Assembly: GCA_002720975.1 (NCBI GenBank)
Contig: PBIX01000099.1
Span: 1-33,114, forward strand
Reading direction: 5' to 3'
Length of the DNA stretch: 33,114 nt
Source of the DNA: Planctomycetota bacterium
Lineage (GTDB): Bacteria; Planctomycetota; UBA1135; GCA-002686595
The notes under the pieces were generated by a model. The model worked only from the letters and a program-made list of their open reading frames with translations. It made no database searches and was not told the origin of the DNA. Below, in pieces: positions 9,060-17,521 of the stretch. Position 1 is the stretch's first letter. The number at the start of each line of letters is the position of its first letter. The translations under genes and the position numbers were made by a program.

Positions 9060-12000
9060 TCAGCGCTTGAACGCCGGATGGCTCTCGTCACCGTTGGAGG
9101 CGACATAGGCTAGCAGGTCGAGGATCTCCTCATGGTTCAAGGTGACCAAGAGGCCCGTTGGCATGGGGGAGGTGTCGAGGGGGGAACTGGTGACGATCTC
9201 CTCGAGATCGAAGGTCACGACCACGTCGGGCTCCAGAAGAGACTCGGTAATGGTCAAGGAGTCGTTGTCGCGTTCAACGATCTGGCCGTGGTACTCGCTA
9301 CCGTCGCTCAACTCGAAGTAGTGCAGTCGATGCTCTTCCTTGATGACGGCCGAGGGCTCGAGGATCTGGCGCAGGAGTCTGGACCCCGGGAACTGGCTGC
9401 CCGCCAGGGATAGATCCGCGCCGACCTTTCCGCCCCTGCCTTCCATGTTGTGGCAGGTCGAGCAGGTTGCCACCTCGAACATCTCTCGACCGCGTTCAAA
9501 GTTGCGGCCCTTCAGCGGTTCCTCCAGAGCCACCTCAAAATCCGTCATCTCCCAGAACTTGACGAAGGGACGCGTGACAATCGCTTCACCCCCTTGGAGT
9601 TCATCGGGCGAGTAGAACCCGACCTTGCCTTGGGTGGTGACGCGCACCTGCTCGACCCTCTCCGCGGTGATGGGCGCGGCCTGATTGCCGAAGGAGTTGC
9701 GCACGTAGGTGAGCACGGCCGCGATGTCCTCGTTGTTCAGCATGTCACCGAAGGGCGTCATGGGTACGAGACCCGGGTAGGACCTACCCATGACCTCCAT
9801 CGGCCCGAGCAGACCATTGAGGGTCAGCTTGATCATCCGCTCTTCATCTTCGATGACCCAGGGCGAGTGGGCCAGCGGCGGGAACCCTGCCGCTGGCAGG
9901 CCCAGGCCATCAGGTTGGTGGCAGGTCGAGCAGTGCCCGTCGAGCGAGTAGATCTCCGCGCCGCGCAGGTACTGTTCGTGGCTGCTGGCGGCCAGGTGCT
10001 CGGGGATTTGCACGACGACCTCTTCCTTGAGGGTCTGTCCGGACAGGTGGGCCTTGGCCGTCCTGAAGGGTGCGCTCAACCACGGGTCGCCCAGGGGGCC
10101 GGCGTCTTCCGTGATGCTCACCTCAAGAGTCGCTACCGACGCGTCCTTCTTGAAGAACTCGAACTGCGCCCCGTTGAAACGGGATTCAAAACCCGGCCGA
10201 TTCCAGATCGTGATGGCGTCAATGGCAACGGGCGGGTCCATGTGAACCTCGATCCACGGGTTCGTCTGGAAGGCCGTGTGGCTGAAGTTCGAGCGCTCGC
10301 CGTCCACCAGATTCGAAATGGGGTAGGTCCCACCGTTGTATTCAGAGGACTGGGTGAGCGATGCCTTACCCGCGACGTTCGCGCCTCCCGAGGTGATCTC
10401 CATCTCCGCCAGGTTGATGACGCGGTTGTTGCCGGGGACCGTCATGCGGAACGAGTTGACCAGGCCGGCGGTCAGGGTCGGGTGGTTGATCCGGATCTGC
10501 CTGCCACTGTTCTTGATGGTGACGTGCTGCGTGGCCGGAGGCTCAGGCTTGGGGGGGAAGGAGGCTTCTGCGGCTGCGATGACGTGCAGACCCTCTTCGC
10601 GCACGAGCCAGGAGCCCGCTGTGATGGCCTCCATCTTGACGCGTCCGTGGGTGTCGCCGGCCGCTTGCTCCAAGAGACTTGTCTGATCCGGCACGCGATG
10701 GCCGTTGTAGCGCAGGACGCGCACGGCCGCCGCGCGAGCGCGGTGGTCCTCGGCGCTCAGAAGTGTGCGCAAGAGGCCGTCGTCGACCTGGTCGCAGCCC
10801 CAGGTCACCCACAGGGCCTCGAGCAGATGGTGCTCGTACTGCGCGTCGGCGGGGTCGAGTCCTGCCACCCACGTGTCGACGGCGTCCAGAACTTCAGCGG
10901 TGTCCCGTCCACGCAGCTCGCGGCGGGTGCGGTAGCGCGTGCGATACTCATGTAGTTTCAGATTCTCAAGCAGCGTCTCGAGGGGGGCACCATGGACGAG
11001 GGCCGGCTCGACCAGGGGGCGGCTCGGGTAAGTGATGCGGTAGATCCGTCCGTGGTCGTGGTCGCGGTGCGGGTCGCGAATGTTGTGCTGCATGTGCCCG
11101 ATCAAGGGGTTATGCCAGTCGACGAGGTAGAGGGATCCGTCCGGCGCGACTTCAACGTCCACCGGCCTGTAGTTGCCGTCCGTGGATTTCGTCAGGTCTT
11201 GGCGCCAGGTCGTCTCGAAGCCCGCGCCATCCTCGGTCACCTTGTGCTGCTTGGTGCCCAGGAACCCGATGGTGTTGTTCAGGAGCATGTCCCCCTGCAC
11301 GTCGTCGGGGAAGTGACGGCTGAAGAGGAACTCGATGCCCGAGGTGGGGCGCACCCGGTGGTCGGGTTCGATCAGGTTCTTGCTCCCCGGCGTGGCGACG
11401 CCGTAGCGGGGCTTGACGGACCCGGGCAGCATCCACTCCGTGGTAGGGCCGGACGTGTGCAGGAAGAAGTGCTGGCCCCAGTCATCGAAGGCCACGCCCC
11501 AGGGGTTGGGGATCGAGAGCTGAGCATGGCGCTCGAGGTGGCGACGCTGAGGTGCGAAGCGGTAGAAGCCGCCATTGGTTCCCCGGACCACCCCGTAGGG
11601 GGTCTCGACGTTTGTGCGCAGGAATGTGCCCTCGCACATCATGATCGCCCCGGAGGGATCCGCGCAGTACGCACCGATGGCGTGGTGGGTGTCGTGGTCG
11701 TCGAAGCCGCTGAAGATGATCTCCCGCTTGTCCGCGTGGTCGTCGCCATCCGTGTCCGACAGGAGCACGAGGTTGACGCCCTGGGAGAGGTAGACGCCCT
11801 CGGGCGCGAACTCGAATCCCATGGGCAGGTGCAAGCCGTCGGCCCAGACGGTCTGCTTGTCCGCCTTGCCGTCGCCGTCGGTGTCCTCGAGGATCAGGAG
11901 CTTGTCGTCAGGCCTGGGGTCGCCGGGTCGGTAGTGCGGATAGCTGGGCATGGTCGCAATCCAAAGCCGCCCCTGGTTGTCGAAGGACATCTGGACAGGG

Positions 12001-13202
12001 TTGGCCAGATCGGGGAACTCGACCTCGGTGGCCCACTGCTCGATCTTGTAGCCCTCGGGAACCTCGATGGAGGCCAGGGCCTTGCCGCCCTCCAAGAACT
12101 CAAGGGGTCCATTCTTGCCACCCGGCTTGTAGTTCGTCTCGACGGGAGGCAGCTCGGCGGTTGCCCTGTCATGGGCAGCCAGATCCAGGATGTCGCCCTG
12201 GGTCGCTGCCCAGATCGCGCCGTCACGGATGACCGTCATCTCACGGATCTTCTCGATCTCGAAAGGGTAGTTGGCTGGGCCGAAGGGGTTGTAGCGCCGT
12301 CCAAAGACGTGCACGCCGTTGGGGACCTTGAAGTCGTTGGTCCAAAACCAGTTCTTCTCCAGGACGGCGGCGTGGATGAGTTCGGTGTTGCTGGCGGCCA
12401 GCATGGCGATCTCAAGTGGCGCGCCGAACAGATTGTTGAGCAGGTGTTCAGCCAGCCTTGAGTAGCCCGCCTCGTTGAGAAGCGCGCCATCACTGGTCAA
12501 TGGGCGTCGAGATTCTTCGTACCAACCGAGCGATGCGTTGAAGCAGTTGACGAAGAGCACATCGTTCTGCGTCGCCACCGACTCCATCACGGAGGTGTAG
12601 GCCGCCAGGTTGGCGTTCTCGCGCTTGCCATCGGGAACTCCCATGGAGCCGGATCGATCTTCGAAGGCCGTGGGGGAGACGAGCGCCAGCTGGGGAGGCG
12701 TCTCGGTGCCGTAGGCTTGAGCCTTGGTGTGCTTCAGGAAGGCGTCGAGCTCGGCGCTGAAGTTGGTGAGCCCCTCAAGCCCCCCGAAGGACTCTGCGAA
12801 TCCGAAGAAGCAGACCAGCACATCGGGCTTGAGGTGCCCGAGCCACTCCTCGTCCGTCCAGAAGTGGCCGACCCCATTGGCTGTGTTGCCATCCGAGTAC
12901 GGAGCGTGGAAGTCCCCGGCCCCCGGGAAGCCGAGCTGGTTGGCACGTCCGGAGTGCGGTCGGAAGCTGGGCGTGTTGCCCTCATCGCACATGTTGCGCA
13001 CGATCAGCTGGTGCGCGGGATAGCGCACGTGCAGTCCTGTCTCGAAGGGGCCGTAGTGCTGCATCCGCGACCCGAGGCCGCCGCCCATGAGGACGACTCT
13101 TGAGTTGGGTTCAAGCCGCAAGAGTCCTCGCTGCTGAGCCGGAGCCTGGGCGGAGAGGGATGGGAGGAGGAGGAGGACCAGGGCCGAATGCTTCAGGATC
13201 AT
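9060..13202 (-). CDS. Planctomycete-type SGNH-like/beta-propeller/di-heme cytochrome c protein
   Basis: The 1380-residue protein starts with a signal peptide (about 1-22). Residues about 25-260 form an SGNH/GDSL-like domain whose first block reads VVLMGGGLGSRM and lacks the expected nucleophilic Ser, so it may be inactive. About 370-700 is a glucose/sorbosone-dehydrogenase-like propeller of the PVC 'membrane-bound dehydrogenase' type (several DTDGDGKAD-like loops). A HEAT-like helical stretch and a galactose-binding/F5-8-type module (about 910-1030) follow. Two heme c sites, CSTCH, are at 1091-1095 and 1247-1251, the second in the 'planctomycete heme-binding' context ending in DGSEYHGQIVERDNDSLTI. 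Such proteins are presumed periplasmic oxidoreductases acting on sugars or polysaccharide products, passing electrons to heme. The substrate is unknown. The gene is transcribed alone, divergently from pssA. Confidence 0.92.
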   Translation of the reverse strand: MILKHSALVLLLLPSLSAQAPAQQRGLLRLEPNSRVVLMGGGLGSRMQHYGPFETGLHVRYPAHQLIVRNMCDEGNTPSFRPHSGRANQLGFPGAGDFHAPYSDGNTANGVGHFWTDEEWLGHLKPDVLVCFFGFAESFGGLEGLTNFSAELDAFLKHTKAQAYGTETPPQLALVSPTAFEDRSGSMGVPDGKRENANLAAYTSVMESVATQNDVLFVNCFNASLGWYEESRRPLTSDGALLNEAGYSRLAEHLLNNLFGAPLEIAMLAASNTELIHAAVLEKNWFWTNDFKVPNGVHVFGRRYNPFGPANYPFEIEKIREMTVIRDGAIWAATQGDILDLAAHDRATAELPPVETNYKPGGKNGPLEFLEGGKALASIEVPEGYKIEQWATEVEFPDLANPVQMSFDNQGRLWIATMPSYPHYRPGDPRPDDKLLILEDTDGDGKADKQTVWADGLHLPMGFEFAPEGVYLSQGVNLVLLSDTDGDDHADKREIIFSGFDDHDTHHAIGAYCADPSGAIMMCEGTFLRTNVETPYGVVRGTNGGFYRFAPQRRHLERHAQLSIPNPWGVAFDDWGQHFFLHTSGPTTEWMLPGSVKPRYGVATPGSKNLIEPDHRVRPTSGIEFLFSRHFPDDVQGDMLLNNTIGFLGTKQHKVTEDGAGFETTWRQDLTKSTDGNYRPVDVEVAPDGSLYLVDWHNPLIGHMQHNIRDPHRDHDHGRIYRITYPSRPLVEPALVHGAPLETLLENLKLHEYRTRYRTRRELRGRDTAEVLDAVDTWVAGLDPADAQYEHHLLEALWVTWGCDQVDDGLLRTLLSAEDHRARAAAVRVLRYNGHRVPDQTSLLEQAAGDTHGRVKMEAITAGSWLVREEGLHVIAAAEASFPPKPEPPATQHVTIKNSGRQIRINHPTLTAGLVNSFRMTVPGNNRVINLAEMEITSGGANVAGKASLTQSSEYNGGTYPISNLVDGERSNFSHTAFQTNPWIEVHMDPPVAIDAITIWNRPGFESRFNGAQFEFFKKDASVATLEVSITEDAGPLGDPWLSAPFRTAKAHLSGQTLKEEVVVQIPEHLAASSHEQYLRGAEIYSLDGHCSTCHQPDGLGLPAAGFPPLAHSPWVIEDEERMIKLTLNGLLGPMEVMGRSYPGLVPMTPFGDMLNNEDIAAVLTYVRNSFGNQAAPITAERVEQVRVTTQGKVGFYSPDELQGGEAIVTRPFVKFWEMTDFEVALEEPLKGRNFERGREMFEVATCSTCHNMEGRGGKVGADLSLAGSQFPGSRLLRQILEPSAVIKEEHRLHYFELSDGSEYHGQIVERDNDSLTITESLLEPDVVVTFDLEEIVTSSPLDTSPMPTGLLVTLNHEEILDLLAYVASNGDESHPAFKR

Positions 13203-13268
13203 GATTGGACGTTTTGATTGCAGGTGGGGGAACCGCGCCGCCTACCGTACACTCCTCCCACCTTTTCC

Positions 13269-14096
13269 ATGAAGCACGTCTCTGTACTACCCAACATTCT
13301 GACCCTGGCCAATGCGGGCTGTGGCCTCTTGGCGATCTCCAAGGCGATTGACGCCCTGGCCTCCGGGGACCCCACCCGTTTTGCCAGCCTGCTCGAGATG
13401 AGCTGTTGGCTGGTGTTGATCGCCACCGTCCTGGATGGCCTGGATGGACGCATCGCGCGCATGACGGACAGCTTCAGTGACTTCGGCGCCCAGCTGGACT
13501 CATTTGCCGATGCCATCACCTTCGGGGTGGCACCGGCCATGGTGGCCAAGGTCCTGCTGGAACGGCACGCCTTGGTACACCCACGCGTGCACTTCCTGGC
13601 GGCAGCCGCCTTCGCTCTCATGGCCGTTCTGAGGCTGGCGCGCTTCAATCTGGAATCCGATCACGACGAAGAGTCCCACCGGGGTTTCCGCGGGCTGCCT
13701 TCCCCGGCTGCCGCGGGCACGATCGTGGCCATGATCCTCATGTACCTGTCGTTGGGTGGTGGTATCGAGGTGGCGTCGGGCGAGGTGACTCCCGTTGGAA
13801 AAGGTGTCCAGTATCTGCCGGGGTGGTTGCGGGATGGCCTGACGGACTCGCTCTTGCCCGCCATCCTGCTGGCGCTGCCCGCCATCGGCCTGCTCATGGT
13901 CAGTCGTATTCCCTACCGTCACATGGCCACGTACTTCGGAGGCCCGCGCACGCGCTTCCAGGTGCTGGTCAAGGTCGTGTTCATCTCGGGCGGGTTGTAT
14001 CTCGCTCCCGTCCCAGTCCTGCTCGGCACCGGTGTGCTCTACATCGCCAGCGGCCTGGTCACGCACACACGCAAGAGCAGCGAGTCCAAGAGCTGA
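13269..14096 (+). CDS. pssA: CDP-diacylglycerol-serine O-phosphatidyltransferase
   Basis: The 275-residue integral membrane enzyme makes phosphatidylserine from CDP-diacylglycerol and serine. The CDP-alcohol phosphotransferase signature is complete: D56-x2-D59-G60-x2-A63-R64-x8-G73-x3-D77-x3-D81, within DGLDGRIAR...GAQLDSFAD. The N-terminal LPNILTLANAGCGLLAI is characteristic of PssA. Several hydrophobic segments follow. The start is placed at the ATG 13269, because an in-frame TTG at 13218 would add a non-membrane extension lacking family similarity. It is the first gene of a plus-strand run (folK 11 bases downstream). No Shine-Dalgarno sequence is visible. Confidence 0.93.
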   Translation: MKHVSVLPNILTLANAGCGLLAISKAIDALASGDPTRFASLLEMSCWLVLIATVLDGLDGRIARMTDSFSDFGAQLDSFADAITFGVAPAMVAKVLLERHALVHPRVHFLAAAAFALMAVLRLARFNLESDHDEESHRGFRGLPSPAAAGTIVAMILMYLSLGGGIEVASGEVTPVGKGVQYLPGWLRDGLTDSLLPAILLALPAIGLLMVSRIPYRHMATYFGGPRTRFQVLVKVVFISGGLYLAPVPVLLGTGVLYIASGLVTHTRKSSESKS

Positions 14097-14107
14097 GGCC
14101 CACCCCC

Positions 14108-14590
14108 ATGAGCCAGAAGCGAGTGACCGCCGCCATCGCCCTCGGCTCCAACATGGGGGATCGGGAGAAGTACCTGCGTGGTGCCCTGACGCGCCTCGAA
14201 CGCACCCCCGGGGTCGTGGTCCTGCGCCGCTCCACCTGGCACGAGACCCAGCCCGTGGGAGGCCCTCCAGGGCAGGGGCTCTACCTGAATGGCGCGGCTC
14301 TGTTGGAGACGACACTGGACGCCCACGCCCTGCTCGCAGTGCTGCAGGCCATCGAGCTCAAGGCCGGCCGCGAGCGCGGCGTGCAAGACGCTGCCCGCAC
14401 CCTGGATCTCGACCTGCTCTGGTTTGGAGCGGAGTCGCGGAACACACCTGAACTCACCCTGCCGCACCCTCGTCTGCACGAGCGGGCATTTGTTCTGGCC
14501 CCCCTGGCCGAGTTGGTCCCGGACCATCCTCTGGCCTGTGGGCAGACCGTGGCCCAGCAATTGGAGACGCTGACCGGGGCTCCCTCCTGA
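14108..14590 (+). CDS. folK: 2-amino-4-hydroxy-6-hydroxymethyldihydropteridine pyrophosphokinase (HPPK)
   Basis: The 160-residue protein matches HPPK in length and motifs: AIALGSNMGDRE at the N-terminus, RTLDLDLLWFG with the Mg-binding D100 and D102, and LPHPRLHERAFVLAPLAEL at 118-136. It transfers pyrophosphate from ATP to 6-hydroxymethyl-7,8-dihydropterin in folate synthesis and is cytoplasmic. The ATG at 14108 puts the conserved start of the fold at the N-terminus; the frame is open further upstream, but that part overlaps pssA and has no family similarity. It lies in the pssA-folK-panC-ispE run. Confidence 0.96.
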   Translation: MSQKRVTAAIALGSNMGDREKYLRGALTRLERTPGVVVLRRSTWHETQPVGGPPGQGLYLNGAALLETTLDAHALLAVLQAIELKAGRERGVQDAARTLDLDLLWFGAESRNTPELTLPHPRLHERAFVLAPLAELVPDHPLACGQTVAQQLETLTGAPS

Positions 14591-14611
14591 GGGCGGGCGA
14601 GAGTCAATCCC

Positions 14612-15520
14612 ATGGAACTCCTCCACGATCCTGCAGCGGCCCAGGCCTGGTGCGAAGACGCCCGCAGTCGGGGCCATGAGGTCGGCCTCGTGCCTACCAT
14701 GGGCGCTCTGCACCCGGGACACCTCTCTCTGATACGCCGCTCGGCCGAGGAGAACGCGCGCACGGTGGTCAGCGTGTTCGTCAATCCCTTGCAGTTCGAC
14801 GAGGCCGGGGACTTTGAGTCCTACCCCCAAGACCTCGACGAAGACGCGAGATTGGCGGGCGAGGCCGGAGCCGACCTCGTCTTCAGCGGGCGGCTCGAAC
14901 ATTTCTTCGAGGGCGAGTTGGACGCCGCGGGTGAGCTGCCCGCCGAGCACCTGCGTGATCCCGGTCCCGCCGCGCTCGGTCTGGAGGGAGATCACCGCGC
15001 GGGGCACTTTGCTGGAGTTGCCACTATCGTTGCGCGCCTCTATCGCTTCGTCACTCCAACCCGGTCCTACTTCGGAGCCAAGGACTATCAGCAGAGTCTT
15101 GTCGTACGCAGTTGCTGCGACGACCAGGGGCGACCCGAGGTGATCATCTGCCCTACCCTTCGGGAGAGTTCAGGCCTCGCGATGTCCTCTCGCAACCAGA
15201 GGCTGCAGGGGGCCGAGCGCGAACACGCGTTGCACCTGGTCGTCGCCCTGCGCGCCGCCCACGGGGCCTGGGAAGCCGGCGCGCGGGACGCTGCCGAGCT
15301 GGAAGGCGTCCTCGCCGCAAGCTTGGCGCCCGGCGTCGATGCGGGAGAGGTCGACGTGGAGTACGCGGCCGTTCGCGATCCCGAGCATTGGAGCGCCACC
15401 CGACCTGAGGGGCCTCTCACCTCCGCTGTGGCGCTTCTGGCCGCGCGCGTGGGCGCGGTACGCCTGATCGACAACGCCCGCCTGGATCAGGCACCCTTCG
15501 GTGGGGGAGGCATCCGGTGA
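14612..15520 (+). CDS. panC: Pantothenate synthetase
   Basis: The 302-residue enzyme condenses pantoate and beta-alanine using ATP, in coenzyme A synthesis. Family motifs are clear: PTMGALHPGH at 28-37, VVSVFVNPLQF, the YFGAKDYQQ block, and GLAMSSRNQRL near 188-198. The length is slightly above the usual 280. Its TGA overlaps the GTG start of ispE (GTGA, 4 bases), which implies coupled translation. It lies 21 bases after folK. Confidence 0.97.
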   Translation: MELLHDPAAAQAWCEDARSRGHEVGLVPTMGALHPGHLSLIRRSAEENARTVVSVFVNPLQFDEAGDFESYPQDLDEDARLAGEAGADLVFSGRLEHFFEGELDAAGELPAEHLRDPGPAALGLEGDHRAGHFAGVATIVARLYRFVTPTRSYFGAKDYQQSLVVRSCCDDQGRPEVIICPTLRESSGLAMSSRNQRLQGAEREHALHLVVALRAAHGAWEAGARDAAELEGVLAASLAPGVDAGEVDVEYAAVRDPEHWSATRPEGPLTSAVALLAARVGAVRLIDNARLDQAPFGGGGIR

Positions 15521-16461
15521 GTGCTGCTCGCAATTCCCACACCGCTCTGGCGCCGGCCAAGGTCAATCTGACCCTGGAGGTGCTGGGTCGTCGCCCGGAT
15601 GGGTTCCACGAACTGCGCACGGTTCTCCTGGCTTTGGACCTGTGCGATCGGGTGCACGTGCGCTGCGACTCGCGGCAGGAGTCGCCCCTGCAGCTTTGTG
15701 TAACGGGGCCCGCAGCCAGCGAGGACATTCCCACCGACGAGCGCAACCTCGTTCATCGGGCTGCGCAGCTGGCCCTGACCCGTCTCGCTGACATGGGTAC
15801 CGCACCTCTGCCACCTCTGTGTATTGAATTGGAGAAGCATGTCCCCAGCCAGGCCGGTCTCGGTGGGGGCAGCTCCGATGCGGCCGCCACTCTGCGCTCG
15901 GTGCAGGCCATCGCCGGCCGCGACCTGGGCCGCGAGTGGCGCCAGGAGACCCTGGCCGAGCTGGGCTCGGACTGCGTCTTCTTCGACGCGGGTGCGGTGG
16001 TCGCCCTGTGCGAAGGTCGGGGCGAGAGGGTGCGCGCCCTTCCAGCCCCACACCAATGGAACGTGGCTCTCGTCGTGCCCGAGGTCACCTGCAGCACGGC
16101 GGAGGTGTTTGGCCATGTGCCGTCGGCCCCCGTTCCATCGAGCGCTGCCAGATCACATACGGATCTCCTGGCCCAGGATCCTGCCGCCGCCCGCGACTCG
16201 CTGTTCAACGACCTCGAATCCGCCGCGCGCGAGGTGGAGCCATTGCTAGGGGCCTGGACCGACCTTCTGAGCGAGGCCGGCTTGGACCACTACCGTCTGA
16301 CCGGCAGCGGTTCGAGTCTCTTCGGCCTCTACGCCGACCCGGAGGAGGCCCAGTGGGATCTGGCTGCCGTATCCCACCTCGCCACGGAACGAGGCCTTGG
16401 AGTGCGGCTGGCCTGCTGCGTGCCGTGCTGGAGCGGGAAGGATGAGGCGCCCAGCTCCTGA
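15517..16461 (+). CDS. ispE: 4-diphosphocytidyl-2-C-methyl-D-erythritol kinase
   Basis: The 314-residue GHMP kinase phosphorylates CDP-methylerythritol in the MEP isoprenoid pathway. The N-terminal APAKVNLTLEVLGRRPDGFHEL and the ATP-binding glycine-rich block GLGGGSSDAAATL (about 112-126) are typical, as is the C-terminal LTGSGSSLFGLY. The start is GTG at 15517, inside the last codons of panC; this gives the AKVNLTLEVLGRRPDG block its normal distance from the N-terminus. It therefore shares the transcript with pssA, folK and panC. Confidence 0.95.
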   Translation: MSAARNSHTALAPAKVNLTLEVLGRRPDGFHELRTVLLALDLCDRVHVRCDSRQESPLQLCVTGPAASEDIPTDERNLVHRAAQLALTRLADMGTAPLPPLCIELEKHVPSQAGLGGGSSDAAATLRSVQAIAGRDLGREWRQETLAELGSDCVFFDAGAVVALCEGRGERVRALPAPHQWNVALVVPEVTCSTAEVFGHVPSAPVPSSAARSHTDLLAQDPAAARDSLFNDLESAAREVEPLLGAWTDLLSEAGLDHYRLTGSGSSLFGLYADPEEAQWDLAAVSHLATERGLGVRLACCVPCWSGKDEAPSS

Positions 16462-16497
16462 GGGCTGCGTCCCAACGACTTCCTACGGTTGACCAAG

Positions 16498-17442
16498 ATG
16501 ACTTCAGACCGCATCCCCGACGAGGAGAACCTGCGGGCGCGTCTGCTTGGGCTCATGCGTTCGGGGATCGAGACCGGGGAGCCCAACAACGGTTTCCATC
16601 GCGGGTTGGGGCGTTCAAGCCTGTTCGATGGATCCTATGACTGGCACTCGTGCGTGATGGCCCACTGGTGTCTGTGCGTCGCGGCGCGCACGAGGGGTGA
16701 CGATGCCTTGCAGGGCTGGCTCATGGAGCGACTTGACGAAGAGGGTCTGGCGCGGGAAGTGCAGCTCATCATGGATCGTGATGTTCGCGAGTCGCGTACC
16801 TATCCATACGACGAGGCCTGGTTCCTGCGGCTACTTGCCGAGCGGTCCGATCACCCCGACCCCCCTGATGCGCTCGATGGGTGGCGGACCGAGCTCGAAG
16901 GCCGTCTCCTCGATTGGCTCGAGGCGAGTCCGTTCCCGGAGGATGGCGAGCACGGTTTCACGGGCGCCTACGGCTCCTGGCTCTTTGCCTACCTCCAGCT
17001 GCTCTGGTCCCGGCCCATTCGCCCTGACGCACCCGATCGGTTGCGCGCGATTGCAGAGGGCCACCTCGCTCCCCAGCGCGACAGGCTTGCGGCTCTTTCA
17101 CAGGCGCAGGGCTACGACTTTCTCTGGCTACCTGCCGTGCTGGCGCTGATCGACCGGACGCGTATCGGAGAGCCCACCCCGTACGATCCAGGCCCACCCC
17201 AGGAGCTGCCCGACGGCGTCGTCGTGGCAACCGTCCATCCCCTCGGAGTAGCGATCTGCCGCTCGTGGCCGGACGCATGGGATGCCGGCCGAGGTGACGA
17301 GCGCGCTCGCGCCCGATACGAGGAACACCTGGCCCACTTCCTCGCCCGCGAGGACCTCTGGGCGGGCGATTTCGACTCCTCCTCGCACTGGCTGCCCCAG
17401 TACTTGTGGATCGGTCTGTGGCTGGCGGACGGCAGCCCCTGA
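16498..17442 (+). CDS. DUF2891-like protein
   Basis: The 314-residue product resembles DUF2891 proteins: YDWHSCVMAHW at about 46-56, an aromatic-rich TYPYDEAWFLRLLAE block near 103-117, and a C-terminal SSHWLPQYLWIGLWLADG. The fold is expected to be an alpha/alpha barrel; the function of the family is unknown. There is no signal peptide. It follows ispE by 36 bases and may belong to the same transcript. ATG 16498 is preferred over an in-frame TTG nine bases upstream. The last 26 codons recur in diverged form after the next gene (19638-19715). Confidence 0.75.
   Translation: MTSDRIPDEENLRARLLGLMRSGIETGEPNNGFHRGLGRSSLFDGSYDWHSCVMAHWCLCVAARTRGDDALQGWLMERLDEEGLAREVQLIMDRDVRESRTYPYDEAWFLRLLAERSDHPDPPDALDGWRTELEGRLLDWLEASPFPEDGEHGFTGAYGSWLFAYLQLLWSRPIRPDAPDRLRAIAEGHLAPQRDRLAALSQAQGYDFLWLPAVLALIDRTRIGEPTPYDPGPPQELPDGVVVATVHPLGVAICRSWPDAWDAGRGDERARARYEEHLAHFLAREDLWAGDFDSSSHWLPQYLWIGLWLADGSP
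17365..17442 (+). repeat. Copy 1 of a 78-base gene-tail repeat
   Basis: The last 26 codons of the DUF2891-like gene, stop codon included, match 19638-19715 at 67 of 78 bases by my alignment, with no gaps. At least four of the substituted codons are synonymous, and the reading frame and stop are preserved in both copies. Confidence 0.85.
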
Positions 17443-17521
17443 AGATCCCTGACCCGATCCGCTCCTGGCTCCTCAACCCAACGCGCTGGACTCGGGACGC
17501 TCAGCCACTCATATTTCACCC

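Noticed and set aside
9450-12461. Two long plus-strand open frames (about 500 codons each) opposite the 1380-residue gene
   Set aside because: They are antisense frames kept open by high third-position GC; they show no domain, signal or start context, while the minus strand encodes clear heme and propeller motifs.
13218-13268. Upstream TTG extension of pssA
   Set aside because: The extension lacks family similarity; the ATG at 13269 gives the usual N-terminus.
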